64,000 nt of DNA from Clostridiales bacterium (GCA_004553625.1 SFKX01000014.1:62001-126000), one strand, 5' to 3'. Positions 6,435 through 16,033 are shown, numbered from the stretch's first letter. The notes: generated by a model not told the origin, from the sequence alone. Numbers and translations: made by a program.

Positions 6435-8315
6435 TTATTTTTGTTGCAGCTGGCCCGTCCTGTACGCCGTCAGCAGGGTGTTGAGCGCGTCTATCCTCTT
6501 CAGGAGCCGCGGACCCTCGTCCGTGTCCTGTATATAACGCCGCGACGGGAAAAATTCAACAGGTACGGAATCGGACTCCATGTCCGCATTTTCGCTCAGG
6601 ACCTTCGCCACGCCCTCAAAGGGCCTGTGGCTCTTCAGTCGGACGCCGTGCGAGCTGTAGATGAGCGTGTAGCCCGCGATGCCCGTCGTCTTTTGGTAGG
6701 CCTTGCAGAAACCGCCGTCTATTATGAAGAGCTTGCCCCCGGCCTTGACCGGGCTCTCGCCCTTCTTCGCCTTCACCGGAGTGTGTCCGTTTATTATGTG
6801 GCCCGTCTCCGGGTCCAGGCCGAACTCGGTCAGTATCATCCGGACCGCGGCCTCGTCCTCCCAGTGGTTGAAGTAAGGGTTCTTCGGCTCGGCCCAGGTG
6901 CTCTCGTCGTCCACCACGGCGCGCTCGAAGGTGTGGAACACGCGGCCCGAGAAGGGGCTGTTGTTCCCGCACCAGAGATACCACATCATGTCCAGCGCGG
7001 ACTCGTCGCCCCGCGCCCAGGCGCTCTTCAACACGGCGTCCGCGTAGTCCATCAGCGCACGTCCCGAATACCAGCGTCCGCCGTGGCGCACGCTTGCAAA
7101 CTTGCCGTCCGGCGTCATCGGTATGCAGCCGTGGTAGAGCAGGTTGCCGTTGCAGCACAGGTAGGTGCTACCCTTTTTGTAGATGAAGTCCAGGTGCCGG
7201 CGCAGGGGCTGGCTCTCCTTGAAGGCGGAGACGTATTCCTCCACCAGCTCTTCCTCCTCCGGCGTGAGGAGATAGGGGTCCTTCGGGTCCACCGTCGGGA
7301 ACTGGTGCGTGTTGAGCGGGTAGGTGCCGGAGTCCAGCTCCACTGTCCAGTCGTCATAGTTTATTCGGTTGAGCATCAGCCTGTCGTTCATCTCATAGCC
7401 CGGGTGCCGCAGGATGATGTGTCCCTCCAGTTTGAAGCCGAGGACGGAGAGGGCCTGGTGCACGGTCTTTTTGTCCGAGCCGCCGTAGACCTTCTCGCAG
7501 AACTCCGCCAGGGGGCGGAGCGAAACGCCGTAGCGCCGCTCCAGGGTCAGCGTGTTGCCGTAATCGGAGCTTATGCGCAGAACGGTGAACACGCAGGCCG
7601 GGCTGCCCGCCGCCGCGCCCAGCCAGAGTATGTCGTGGTTGCCCCACTGTATGTCGATATTCGGGTGCTGCATCAGCATATCCACAATCCGCGCGGGCTC
7701 GGGGCCTCGGTCGAAGATGTCGCCCACGACGTGGAGCCTGTCTACCGCGAGGCGCTTTATGAGCTCGGCCAGGGCGGCGATGACGTTGTCCGCTGAGCCC
7801 GTAGCGATGACGCTGTCCAGGATGGCATCGTGGTATCTGTGCTGGTTGGCGTCCTCGTCGCGCTGGATGTGGAGCAGCTCGTCCAGCACGAACTCCCAGT
7901 CCGCGGGCATCTGGCGGCGGACGTAGCCGCGCGTATACTTGCCCGAGAGCGTTTCGGCCAGCAGGCAGAGCTGTTCCAGTATCTCGCGCAGGCGGGAATT
8001 GTCCAGCTCGCCCCGCTCGCGCAGGCAGGCCAGCTCCGCCCGGGGGTAGTAGATGACTGAGCAGAGCGCGCGGCACTTGGCCTCACCCTCCGTCTCCTCG
8101 AACAGCCGGCGGACCTTCTCAAGTATGACGCCCGAGCAGTTGTTCAGGATATGCCGGACCGCGCCGTACTCGCCGTGCAGGTCGCTTATGAAGTGTTCCG
8201 TCCCCTTGGGCAGGGTGAGGATAGCGTTCAGATTTATGATCTCGGAGCAGACGGCCGCCTCATTCGGGTATTTTTCAGCCAAAAGCTCCAGATATTCGCG
8301 TGTAAAGTCGCCCAT
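6435..8315 (-). CDS. fbp: fructose-1,6-bisphosphatase, class III
   Basis: 626 residues, the usual size for the Firmicutes-specific class III enzyme, which hydrolyses fructose 1,6-bisphosphate to fructose 6-phosphate in gluconeogenesis. Metallophosphoesterase motifs are present: SDLHGEY (about residues 43-49), VVGDIFDRGPEP, WGNHDILWLG and INGHTPVKAKKGESP. The start at 8315 follows AAAGGAGGG. It is the only sugar-phosphate enzyme in the neighbourhood and appears to be transcribed on its own or with the TM2 gene behind it. Confidence 0.96.
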   Translation of the reverse strand: MGDFTREYLELLAEKYPNEAAVCSEIINLNAILTLPKGTEHFISDLHGEYGAVRHILNNCSGVILEKVRRLFEETEGEAKCRALCSVIYYPRAELACLRERGELDNSRLREILEQLCLLAETLSGKYTRGYVRRQMPADWEFVLDELLHIQRDEDANQHRYHDAILDSVIATGSADNVIAALAELIKRLAVDRLHVVGDIFDRGPEPARIVDMLMQHPNIDIQWGNHDILWLGAAAGSPACVFTVLRISSDYGNTLTLERRYGVSLRPLAEFCEKVYGGSDKKTVHQALSVLGFKLEGHIILRHPGYEMNDRLMLNRINYDDWTVELDSGTYPLNTHQFPTVDPKDPYLLTPEEEELVEEYVSAFKESQPLRRHLDFIYKKGSTYLCCNGNLLYHGCIPMTPDGKFASVRHGGRWYSGRALMDYADAVLKSAWARGDESALDMMWYLWCGNNSPFSGRVFHTFERAVVDDESTWAEPKNPYFNHWEDEAAVRMILTEFGLDPETGHIINGHTPVKAKKGESPVKAGGKLFIIDGGFCKAYQKTTGIAGYTLIYSSHGVRLKSHRPFEGVAKVLSENADMESDSVPVEFFPSRRYIQDTDEGPRLLKRIDALNTLLTAYRTGQLQQK

Positions 8316-8402
8316 TGTGCGATCCCTCCTTTATATATACGCAATGGTATCACCGCGGTGGAAAGGATACAACGCATTTTCTGTAAACATGAAGAAAATT
8401 TT

Positions 8403-9062
8403 TCAATATCCGAACATTCCGCTCTCCAGGACTGAGAGACTGACGGCGTTGACTATGCCGTGCATGAGCATTGCCGCCCAGAAATCCCCGGAGATGAATA
8501 CGAACTGCCAGACGTGGTAGAGCGAAAAGAGCAGGGCGGAGACGATGTAGGCTGCGGCCCGGCTGCGCGGCCTTATGCAGCCGAAGAGGAGGCCTCTGAA
8601 GAGGGGTTCCTCCACGATCGGCGCCATCACGACAGACATGACGGCTAGCTTCCCACGGTCCGCCGCAGCGCCGGCCAGGATGGCCTCGTTGTTCGGCGCC
8701 ATACCCAGGTCCAGACTCAGGACCAGCAGCACCGAGCTCAGGATGAAGCTCAGGCCGATGTCCACAGCGTAGCCTCCGGCGACGCCGACAAAGAAGTTGC
8801 CCTTTGCGTCGAGCGCCGCGTCGAAGCTCCGGCGCAGGAAGCCCCGAAGCAGCACCAGCATATAGACCAGGCCGACGCCGTAGTAGGCGAGGTTTATCTC
8901 CGTATCCGTCATCGCGGCGAGGGCGGGCCACACCTGGGAGAGGTAGCCCAGGCCGAGCGGTATGCCCACGACGTGCAGGGGCAGGTATATGACGGCGGCG
9001 ATGATCTCGCCGCGCGACATGAGGTTGGTGAAACCGGGGGTCTGTATGGGTCTCGTATTCAT
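8403..9062 (-). CDS. CPBP family intramembrane metalloprotease (ABI)
   Basis: 219 residues, mostly hydrophobic, with the three conserved CPBP blocks: EEPLFRG, FSLYHVWQF and HGIVNAV carrying the Glu, Arg and His residues of the intramembrane active site. Bacterial members include prenyl-protein-protease relatives and bacteriocin-immunity proteins; the substrate here is unknown. Its ATG shares one base with the mutS stop (TGATG), so it is translationally coupled to mutS, an unusual partner. Confidence 0.88.
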   Translation of the reverse strand: MNTRPIQTPGFTNLMSRGEIIAAVIYLPLHVVGIPLGLGYLSQVWPALAAMTDTEINLAYYGVGLVYMLVLLRGFLRRSFDAALDAKGNFFVGVAGGYAVDIGLSFILSSVLLVLSLDLGMAPNNEAILAGAAADRGKLAVMSVVMAPIVEEPLFRGLLFGCIRPRSRAAAYIVSALLFSLYHVWQFVFISGDFWAAMLMHGIVNAVSLSVLESGMFGY

Positions 9063-11671
9063 CAGGTATCCAACTTTCTCTTCAGTTCGTAGAGGAGGTT
9101 CATGGCCTCTATGGGCGACATGGTGTCCAGCGCAGCGGAGCGCAGGCGGTCAAGCACCTCGTCCGAGGCGGTGTCGGCCAGGCTGAGCTGCAGCTCCGGC
9201 TGCGGCGCCGGCGCCGAACTCCGGACGGGTACGGCCCTTGCAGACTCCAGCAGCTCGTCCAGGCACTCCCTGGCCCTGGTGATGACGCTGTCCGGCACTC
9301 CGGCCAGCTTTGCGACCTCGATGCCGTAGCTCTCGTCCACGGAGCCGCGGATTATCTTGCGCAGGAAGATAAGGTTTCCGCCCTGCTTGCGCGCGGAAAT
9401 ATAGTAGTTGCGCACGCCCTTGACGCTGCCCTCCAGCTCCGTCAGCTCGTGATAGTGCGTGGCGAAGAGCGTCTTGGCGCCCAGCCTGCGTCTGTCCGCG
9501 CAGTGCTCCAGCACCGCCCGGGCGATGGCCATGCCGTCATAGGTGGAGGTGCCGCGGCCGATCTCGTCCAGGATTATCAGGCTCTTCTGTGTGGCGTTCT
9601 TCAGGATGGAGGCGACCTCGCTCATCTCCACCATGAAGGTGCTCTGGCCGGCGGCCAGGTCGTCGAAGGCGCCGATGCGCGTGAAGATCCTGTCCACGAT
9701 GCCGATGGTCGCGCTCTTTGCCGGGACGAAGGAGCCTATCTGGGCCATGAGCACGATGAGCGCCGTCTGGCGCATATAGGTGCTCTTGCCGGCCATGTTC
9801 GGGCCGGTTATTATGGCGAGTCTGTCGTCCCCGAGGTTCATGAAGGTGTCGTTCGGGACGAAGAGCGAATCCTTCTGCGCCTGCTCGACGACGGGGTGAC
9901 GCCCGTCCTTTATGTCTATGGTGCCGGAGAGGTCTATCTCCGGGCAGCAGTAGTTGTTGCGGGCCGCGGCCTCGGCCAGGGAGCAGAGCGCGTCCGCCTG
10001 CGCGACGATCCCGCTGACGTCCACTAGCGTCTCCGCATAACCGGCGACCTCTTCCAGCATGACGTTGAAGTAGCTGCGCTCCAGCTCCTCCAGCTGGCGG
10101 CTGACGGTGTTGAGTCCGTTTTCCAGCTCGCTGAGCTCCGGGGTGTGGTATCTCTCGCTGTTGGCGAGGCTGCGCACGCGCCTGTAGTTGGAAGGCAGCT
10201 GCGCGTCCTTGACGCTGTTGGGAATCTCTATGCAGTAGCCGGTCAGGCGGTTGTAGCTGATGCGGAGCTTTTTTATCCCGGTGCGCTCGCGCTCGCGGGC
10301 CTCCAGCTCGCCGACCATGCTCCCAGCGCTGGAGAGCATCTCGCGCAGCCTGTCCACGCGGGAGGAGCAGCCCGTCCGGAGGAAGCCCACGCCGTCCTGA
10401 GTCTCCTGCGAGTCCCCGCCGAAGGCGCGGGAGAGCCGCCAGAGCAGCTGGCGCAGGTCGTCAAGGTTGGCAAAGGCGGAGAGCAGGGCGGAGCTGCTGG
10501 GCATGAGCAGGTCCGCGAGCTCCGGCAGGCGGGAAAGGTAGCGGTCCAGCGCGGCAAGGTCCCTGGGCAGAGCCGTCCTGCTGACCACGCGGCTCGAGAC
10601 GCGCTGTATGTCCCCGATGTCCGCCAGCACGCGCATGATCTCCGCGCGGCGGACGCTGTTGCGCGTCAGCTCGTCCACCGCCGCCAGCCTGCGCTTTATG
10701 CCTATGGGCGAGAGCAGCGGGCGCTCCAGCCAGCTGCGGAGCATCCGCCCGCCCATGGGGGTCTTGGTGTGGTTGAGCACGCCGAAGAGGCAGAAGCGCC
10801 GCTCCGCAGAGCGCATGGGCTCCGTCAGCTCCAGGCTGCGCCTGGTGGAGTAGTCGAGCTCCATGTACTTGCCGCCCTCGATGACGTCCACGTTCCTGAT
10901 GTAGGAGAGGTCGCTGCGCTGCGTGTCCGCCGCGTAGGCCAGGACCGCGCCGCATGCGCAGACCGACGCGGCGTTGCGGCCCAGCAGCTCTTCCGGGCGT
11001 TCCACACCGAACTGGCGGCAGAAGCGCTCCGCACAGTCCGTGTATTTGAAGAGCTTGTCCTCCTCGCGCCAGGGGCAGCCGAGCATGTTTTCAATGAACT
11101 GCCTGAGATCCTGAGACTCCGCCGCCTGGCGGGAGAGCAGTATCTCCTTCGGGCCGAAGCGGCCCAGCTCGTTCACGATGTAGGCCAGGCAGCCTCCCTC
11201 AAAGGCCGCGACGCAGAACTCGCCCGTCGCCACGTCGCAGAAGGCCGCCGCTCCGCCCGATACGTCCATGTAAACGGCGCAGACGTAGTTTGCCCGGTTG
11301 ATGTCCAACAGGGCGTCGTCCGTAACCGTGCCGGGCGTGATTATCCGGATGATCCCGCGTTTCACAAGGCCCTTGGCCGTAGCGGGGTCCTCCAACTGGT
11401 CGCAGAGGGCGATCCTGTAGCCCTGGGCGAGCAGCCTGCCGATATAGCTGTCCGCCGCGTGATACGGCACGCCGCACATGGGCATCTGCTTGTCCTTGGG
11501 CTTGTTCCTGTCTCTCGTCGTCAGCGTAAGGTGCAGGGCGGAAGATGCGATAATCGCGTCCTCGTCAAATAGCTCGTAAAAATCGCCCAGCCGGAAGAAT
11601 AGCAGGCAGTCCGGGACCTCTTTTTTGATCTCGTCGTATTGTTTTTTCATCGGAGTCTGCTTTTCGTCCAC
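9062..11671 (-). CDS. mutS: DNA mismatch repair ATPase MutS
   Basis: 869 residues. The mismatch-reading motif GDFYELF is in the N-terminal domain; the C-terminal ABC-type ATPase shows GPNMAGKSTYMR (Walker A), DEIGRGTSTYDG and ATHYHEL. It recognises base mismatches and recruits MutL. I chose GTG at 11671 because it is preceded by AAGGAGG at proper spacing; the ATG at 11689 lies within that Shine-Dalgarno. It follows miaB with 14 bp between the genes, and mutL is read divergently beyond miaB, a common Clostridia arrangement. Confidence 0.97.
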   Translation of the reverse strand: MDEKQTPMKKQYDEIKKEVPDCLLFFRLGDFYELFDEDAIIASSALHLTLTTRDRNKPKDKQMPMCGVPYHAADSYIGRLLAQGYRIALCDQLEDPATAKGLVKRGIIRIITPGTVTDDALLDINRANYVCAVYMDVSGGAAAFCDVATGEFCVAAFEGGCLAYIVNELGRFGPKEILLSRQAAESQDLRQFIENMLGCPWREEDKLFKYTDCAERFCRQFGVERPEELLGRNAASVCACGAVLAYAADTQRSDLSYIRNVDVIEGGKYMELDYSTRRSLELTEPMRSAERRFCLFGVLNHTKTPMGGRMLRSWLERPLLSPIGIKRRLAAVDELTRNSVRRAEIMRVLADIGDIQRVSSRVVSRTALPRDLAALDRYLSRLPELADLLMPSSSALLSAFANLDDLRQLLWRLSRAFGGDSQETQDGVGFLRTGCSSRVDRLREMLSSAGSMVGELEARERERTGIKKLRISYNRLTGYCIEIPNSVKDAQLPSNYRRVRSLANSERYHTPELSELENGLNTVSRQLEELERSYFNVMLEEVAGYAETLVDVSGIVAQADALCSLAEAAARNNYCCPEIDLSGTIDIKDGRHPVVEQAQKDSLFVPNDTFMNLGDDRLAIITGPNMAGKSTYMRQTALIVLMAQIGSFVPAKSATIGIVDRIFTRIGAFDDLAAGQSTFMVEMSEVASILKNATQKSLIILDEIGRGTSTYDGMAIARAVLEHCADRRRLGAKTLFATHYHELTELEGSVKGVRNYYISARKQGGNLIFLRKIIRGSVDESYGIEVAKLAGVPDSVITRARECLDELLESARAVPVRSSAPAPQPELQLSLADTASDEVLDRLRSAALDTMSPIEAMNLLYELKRKLDT

Positions 11672-11685
11672 TGTGCCCGCCTCCT

Positions 11686-13095
11686 TCATTCTGCCGGGAC
11701 CCCGTAGAGCGCCCAGGTGTTCCCGTCCGTTATCTCAGCCTCTATGAAGCTGCCGACGAGCTCCGGCCCGCCCTTGAGATGCACCAGCCTGCCGCCGTTC
11801 GTGCGCGCGGAGAGGTTGTACTCGCCGCGGCCCGTCTCGCCGTCCACGAGGACACGAAGTCTTTTCCCTATGTACTCCCTGTGCTTTTCGCCGGATATCG
11901 CGTTTGCCGTCTCGACCAGGCGGTCGAACCAGGCCTGCTTTTCCTCCCTCGACACCGGGTCCGGCATTGCGGCCGCGGGAGTTCCCTCTCGCGGGGAGAA
12001 GATGAAGGTGAACATCGCGTCGTAGCGCACTCGCTCCACCAGGCTCATCGTCTCTTCGAAGTCCTCCGCCGTCTCGCCGGGGAAGCCGACTATTATGTCC
12101 GTCGTCAGGACGAGCTCCGGCATATACGAGCGCGCCATGTCCACGAGAGAGAGGTATTTCTCGCGGTCATAGTGCCGGTTCATGGCCTTGAGCACCCGGC
12201 TGCTGCCCGACTGCACGGGAAGATGGATGTGCTTTGCGCACTTCTCGCACTCGGCCATAGTGCGGAAGAGCTTTTCCGTGGCGTCTCTCGGGTGGCTGGT
12301 CATGAAGCGGATGAGGAAGTCGCCCGGGATGTCGTTTATCTCTCTTATGATGTCCGCAAAGTCTACGTCCGAACCCAGGTCCTTGCCGTAGGAGTTGACG
12401 TTCTGGCCCAGGAGGGTGATGTCCTTATACCCCGCCGCGACGAGCCGCCTTGCCTCCGCCACGACGTCCTCGGGCTGCCGGGAGCGCTCCCGGCCCCGGA
12501 CGTAGGGGACAATGCAGTAGGTGCAGAAGTTGTTGCAGCCGTACATGATAGAAAGCCAGGCCTTCACGCTGCCCTGCCTGTGTACGGGCAGGCCCTCCGC
12601 CACGACTCCCTCGCAGGGCGAAGTCTCGAACACGCGGCCCCGGCGTCTGAGCGCCCGCTCGTAGAGCTCGGGAAAGCGCCAGAGCTCGTGCGGGCCGAAG
12701 CAGAGGTCCACCACCCGGAAGGACTTTTTGATCTTCTCCGCCATGTGCGGCTGCTGGACCATGCAGCCGCAGACCGCAACGATGAGCCGCGGATTTCTCG
12801 CCTTGGCGTGCACGAGCGCGCCGACGTTGCCCAGAACGCGCATCTCCGCGTGGCCGCGTACCGCACAAGTGTTCACGACAATGAGCTCGGCCTCGTTCTC
12901 GTCCTCCGTAAAGCCGAAGCCCATGAGCTCGATATAACCGCGCAGCGCTTCGCTGTCCGCCTCGTTCTGCTGGCAGCCGTAGGTATCCACAAAGGCCAGC
13001 GGGCGCGCTCCGCTCAGGCCCTCGCGTATCTTATCGCATATCTCCCTCTGCCGCGCCAGCTCCGCCGCGGGGATCTCTACTCTTTTGTATGCCAT
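11686..13095 (-). CDS. miaB: tRNA-2-methylthio-N6-dimethylallyladenosine synthase MiaB
   Basis: 469 residues, a radical-SAM methylthiotransferase adding the 2-methylthio group to i6A37 of tRNAs. The N-terminal UPF0004 domain carries three cluster Cys in DTYGCQQNEAD, VNTCAVRG and VCGCMVQQ; the radical-SAM cluster motif is GCNNFCTYCIVP; a TRAM-like tail follows. The start at 13095 (MAYKRVEIP) follows TGGAGG; a longer reading to 13158 would overlap the promoter. The gene heads the miaB-mutS-CPBP operon. Confidence 0.96.
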   Translation of the reverse strand: MAYKRVEIPAAELARQREICDKIREGLSGARPLAFVDTYGCQQNEADSEALRGYIELMGFGFTEDENEAELIVVNTCAVRGHAEMRVLGNVGALVHAKARNPRLIVAVCGCMVQQPHMAEKIKKSFRVVDLCFGPHELWRFPELYERALRRRGRVFETSPCEGVVAEGLPVHRQGSVKAWLSIMYGCNNFCTYCIVPYVRGRERSRQPEDVVAEARRLVAAGYKDITLLGQNVNSYGKDLGSDVDFADIIREINDIPGDFLIRFMTSHPRDATEKLFRTMAECEKCAKHIHLPVQSGSSRVLKAMNRHYDREKYLSLVDMARSYMPELVLTTDIIVGFPGETAEDFEETMSLVERVRYDAMFTFIFSPREGTPAAAMPDPVSREEKQAWFDRLVETANAISGEKHREYIGKRLRVLVDGETGRGEYNLSARTNGGRLVHLKGGPELVGSFIEAEITDGNTWALYGVPAE

Positions 13096-13129
13096 ATTGC
13101 CTCCAAGGTATAAACACTTATAACAATAC

Positions 13130-13158
13130 ATTTTAACATTTTGCTCTGGAAAGTTCAA
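13130..13158 (-). promoter_or_regulatory. promoter of the miaB-mutS operon
   Basis: On the minus strand TTGAAC (13158-13153) and TAAAAT (13135-13130) are separated by 17 bp, 34 bp before the miaB start. A TATAAT on the plus strand at 13170-13175 may serve the divergent mutL gene, but no good -35 box accompanies it. Confidence 0.6.
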
Positions 13159-13199
13159 CGCCTTTACATTATAATGGTCAGTCGGAAGAGAGGTGCGAC

Positions 13200-15056
13200 A
13201 TGCCCAAAATTAATATACTCTCGCCCTTTGTGGCGGATCTCATAGCCGCCGGCGAGGTCGTGGAACGGCCCGCCTCCGCCGTGAAGGAGCTTTTGGAAAA
13301 TTCGATGGACGCCGGCGCCAGGAACGTCACCGTCGAAATACGCGGCGGCGGCGCGGAATATATAAGAGTCACAGACGACGGCTGCGGTATGTCCCCAGAG
13401 GACGCCGGGATAGCCTTCCTCCGGCACGCCACGAGCAAGCTCGCGGACGAGCGCGGGCTGGAGGCCATCGGCACTCTGGGCTTCCGGGGCGAGGCCCTTG
13501 CGGCTATCGGCAGCGTTTCGCACGTGGAACTCCTGACACGGGAGCGGGACGCCTTCACCGGCACCCGCCTTCTGCTGGACGGGGGCGACATCACCGATAT
13601 GCACGAGGCCGGCTGCCCGGAGGGGACCAGCATCACCCTGCGCGGCCTTTTCTACAACACGCCCGCGCGGCTCAAATTCCTCAAGTCGGACCGTGCTGAG
13701 GGGACCGCCTGCGTCCAGGCGGCGCTGCGCTGCGCGCTCGGCCGCCCGGAAGTGAGCGTCCGGTGCATCAGAGACGGGGCCGAGGAGTTCTTCACCCCCG
13801 GAGACGGAAAGCCCGAAAGCGCCGTCTATGCCCTGCTCGGGCGCGAGCTGGCCGCGGCCATGCTGCCCACGCGCTCGGAGGAGGGTCCCATCGCCGTACG
13901 TGGCTTCACGGGCTCGCCCGCCGCGGGAAGGGGCAGCCGCTCTGCCCAGTTTTTCTTCTGCAACGGGCGGCACATCAAGTCCCAGCTCCTGCAGGCCGCC
14001 GTGGAGCAGGCCTACCGCGGCACTATGCTGACGGGCAAGTTCCCCGCCTGCGTCATCTACCTGGAGCTCTCCCCCGCCGCGGTGGACGTGAACGTACACC
14101 CGGCCAAAACGGAGATCAAGTTTTCTGACGAACGGCGCGTTTTCGACGCGGTACACTACGCCGTCCTCGGCGCCCTGGAGAAACCAAGAAAGCCCGGCTC
14201 CGCCCCGGAGCAGGAGAAGGAACCGGAGCCGTCGCCTCCGCGGATGGTCCGGACCTCGGAGCAGTGGAGCGGCGCCGGCTTTGCATCCTTCAGCCCCACG
14301 GCTTTTCGACCTTCGTCCGCACATGTCCAAAGGCCTCTGCCGCCGGTCAGCCGCCCGCAGGAGCGGGAGAGTGCTCCGGCGCCGGCCCCCGTCCGCCAGA
14401 CGCGCCTGGACCTTGGCCCCGTCCGCGCCCGTCCCGCCGCCGAGAAGCGCGAAGAGCCTCCGTTCGTCCCCGAGGCTCCGGAGCAGGACGAGCCGCTCCG
14501 CCTTATAGGCGAGGCGCTTGAGCTATATATCCTGGTCCAGAAGGGAGACTCTCTCATCGTCATAGACAAGCACGCCGCGCATGAGCGGATTATATACGAC
14601 AGGCTCCGTTCCCAGGAGGCGGAGGTCATGAGCCAGGAGCTGCTCGAACCCGCCGTGCTCTCGCCCTCCGGCGCGGAGGCGGACGCCCTGGGCGAGGACC
14701 TGCCCCTTATAAACAGTCTGGGCTTCGGGCTTGAGCCCTACGGGCCGCGGACCTATATCCTCCGTTCGGTCCCCGGCGGCATGTGCCGCGAGGAGGCCGT
14801 AGCCGCACTGGAAGAGCTGGCCTCGGCGCTCGCGAGCTCGCGCCGCCCGGAAAAAACCGCCGCAAGGGACGAGCTGCTCAAAACGGTGGCCTGCAAGGCC
14901 GCAATCAAAGCAGGGCGCAGCTCCGAACCGGAGGAGCTGCTGCGCCTGGCGGAAGCCGTCTGCTCCGGGACCGTGCGCTACTGCCCCCACGGCCGCCCTG
15001 TCTCCTGGACGCTCAACCGGAAAGACCTGGACAAGCAGTTCAAGCGCATCGTCTAA
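13200..15056 (+). CDS. mutL: DNA mismatch repair protein MutL
   Basis: 618 residues. The N-terminal GHKL ATPase shows KELLENSMDAGA with the catalytic Glu and GTLGFRGEALAAIG. A Pro/Arg-rich linker (about residues 320-420) precedes the C-terminal dimerisation/endonuclease domain, where the metal-binding motif reads DKHAAHERIIYD (about 455-466) instead of the usual DQHAxxExxxxE; the later CKAAIKAG and CPHGRP motifs of endonuclease-type MutL are present. So nicking activity is likely, although the final acidic residue is Asp. Divergent from miaB-mutS; followed after 197 bp by spo0A. Confidence 0.96.
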   Translation: MPKINILSPFVADLIAAGEVVERPASAVKELLENSMDAGARNVTVEIRGGGAEYIRVTDDGCGMSPEDAGIAFLRHATSKLADERGLEAIGTLGFRGEALAAIGSVSHVELLTRERDAFTGTRLLLDGGDITDMHEAGCPEGTSITLRGLFYNTPARLKFLKSDRAEGTACVQAALRCALGRPEVSVRCIRDGAEEFFTPGDGKPESAVYALLGRELAAAMLPTRSEEGPIAVRGFTGSPAAGRGSRSAQFFFCNGRHIKSQLLQAAVEQAYRGTMLTGKFPACVIYLELSPAAVDVNVHPAKTEIKFSDERRVFDAVHYAVLGALEKPRKPGSAPEQEKEPEPSPPRMVRTSEQWSGAGFASFSPTAFRPSSAHVQRPLPPVSRPQERESAPAPAPVRQTRLDLGPVRARPAAEKREEPPFVPEAPEQDEPLRLIGEALELYILVQKGDSLIVIDKHAAHERIIYDRLRSQEAEVMSQELLEPAVLSPSGAEADALGEDLPLINSLGFGLEPYGPRTYILRSVPGGMCREEAVAALEELASALASSRRPEKTAARDELLKTVACKAAIKAGRSSEPEELLRLAEAVCSGTVRYCPHGRPVSWTLNRKDLDKQFKRIV

Positions 15057-15150
15057 TACCTTCCAATCACGAAACGGTCTCCGTGTCGATTATTGCCGAA
15101 AAAGCTCGATTTATGTAAACAAAAAAACTTCGCAAATTTCCAGCTAAGTG

Positions 15151-15179
15151 TTGCAATATCTGAGGACCTGTGCTAAATT
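15151..15179 (+). promoter_or_regulatory. promoter of spo0A
   Basis: TTGCAA at 15151-15156 and TAAATT at 15174-15179 with a 17-bp spacer, about 75 bp upstream of the spo0A start. A TGTCGATT at 15084-15091 differs from the 0A-box core (TGTCGAA) by one base and could be an autoregulatory site, but this is weak. Confidence 0.5.
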
Positions 15180-15253
15180 ATTACTACGAAACGGCTCACC
15201 TGCTAAAAATAGATCGCAGTCCGTGATTTGTAATAATAACGGAGGTTAGCATT

Positions 15254-16033
15254 ATGGAAACCAAGACGCGCGTTCTTATCGCAGACTCTAGCGACGACTA
15301 CAGGAATCTGATGGCACTTTTCTTGAGGGATGAGGACGACATGGAGCTGGTAGGCTCCGCCAAAGACGGCACAGAAGCCCTCTGCATGTTGGAAGACCTC
15401 AAGCCCGATGTTCTCCTGACGGAAATGGCGCTCCCTGGCTTGGACGGGCTCAACCTGCTCAAAAAGCTGCCGGAAGTCAGCCCCGATACCCGCAGCATCG
15501 TAGTCACCGCCCTCTACAACAGCAGGATGATCTCAGAGTGCCTTGGGCTCGGCGCCTGCTATGTCATGCTAAAGCCCTGCGACGCAGTTTCGATCATATC
15601 AAACATCCGCCTCTTCACCTCCCCTGCGGCTCGTCCTCCTCAGCCCGCCGAACAGGAATCAGGCAATGAGCAGAGCCTGGAGGTCATGGTGACGGAGATC
15701 ATCCACGAGATCGGCGTCCCGGCCCACATAAAAGGCTATCAATACCTGCGCGAGGCCATCATCATTGCGATAAAGGACATGGAGACCATCAACGCGGTGA
15801 CAAAAGTCCTGTACCCCGCTGTTGCCCGCCGCTTCAACACAACCCCCTCCCGCGTAGAGCGGGCGATAAGGCACGCGATCGAAGTCGCCTGGGACAGGGG
15901 AGATATCGAGACCCTCCAGCGCTTCTTCGGCTATACCGTTTCCAACATAAAGGGCAAGCCGACCAATTCGGAATTCATCGCCATGATTGCCGACTGCCTC
16001 AGCCTCCGTCACAAAACAACGATCACAAAATAA
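15254..16033 (+). CDS. spo0A: sporulation transcription factor Spo0A with non-canonical receiver
   Basis: 259 residues: receiver domain (about 5-120), linker, and the highly characteristic Spo0A DNA-binding domain (about 140-255, for example GVPAHIKGYQYLREAI and FGYTVSNIKGKPTNSEFIAM). The receiver is odd. Aligned to the family, the phosphorylated Asp is Glu57 (LLTEMALPGLDG; codon GAA at 15422-15424), and the second residue of the acidic pair is Ser (IADSS). The conserved Thr (VVTALYN) and Lys (MLKPCD) remain. Glu may mimic phosphorylation and make the protein constitutively active or phosphorylation-independent (inference). ATG follows GGAGG; a strong terminator follows the gene. Confidence 0.95.
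   Translation: METKTRVLIADSSDDYRNLMALFLRDEDDMELVGSAKDGTEALCMLEDLKPDVLLTEMALPGLDGLNLLKKLPEVSPDTRSIVVTALYNSRMISECLGLGACYVMLKPCDAVSIISNIRLFTSPAARPPQPAEQESGNEQSLEVMVTEIIHEIGVPAHIKGYQYLREAIIIAIKDMETINAVTKVLYPAVARRFNTTPSRVERAIRHAIEVAWDRGDIETLQRFFGYTVSNIKGKPTNSEFIAMIADCLSLRHKTTITK

Noticed and set aside
5943..7796. Long plus-strand open frame (617 codons) opposite the TM2 and fbp genes
   Set aside because: It is an antisense shadow caused by GC-rich codons. The minus strand encodes complete, motif-bearing proteins here and the antisense product is a low-complexity Arg/Val/Leu string.
10145..11572. 475-codon plus-strand frame opposite mutS, and similar long frames opposite miaB, recA, asnS, serS and gyrA
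   Set aside because: All are antisense shadows of certain genes, without domains or ribosome binding sites.
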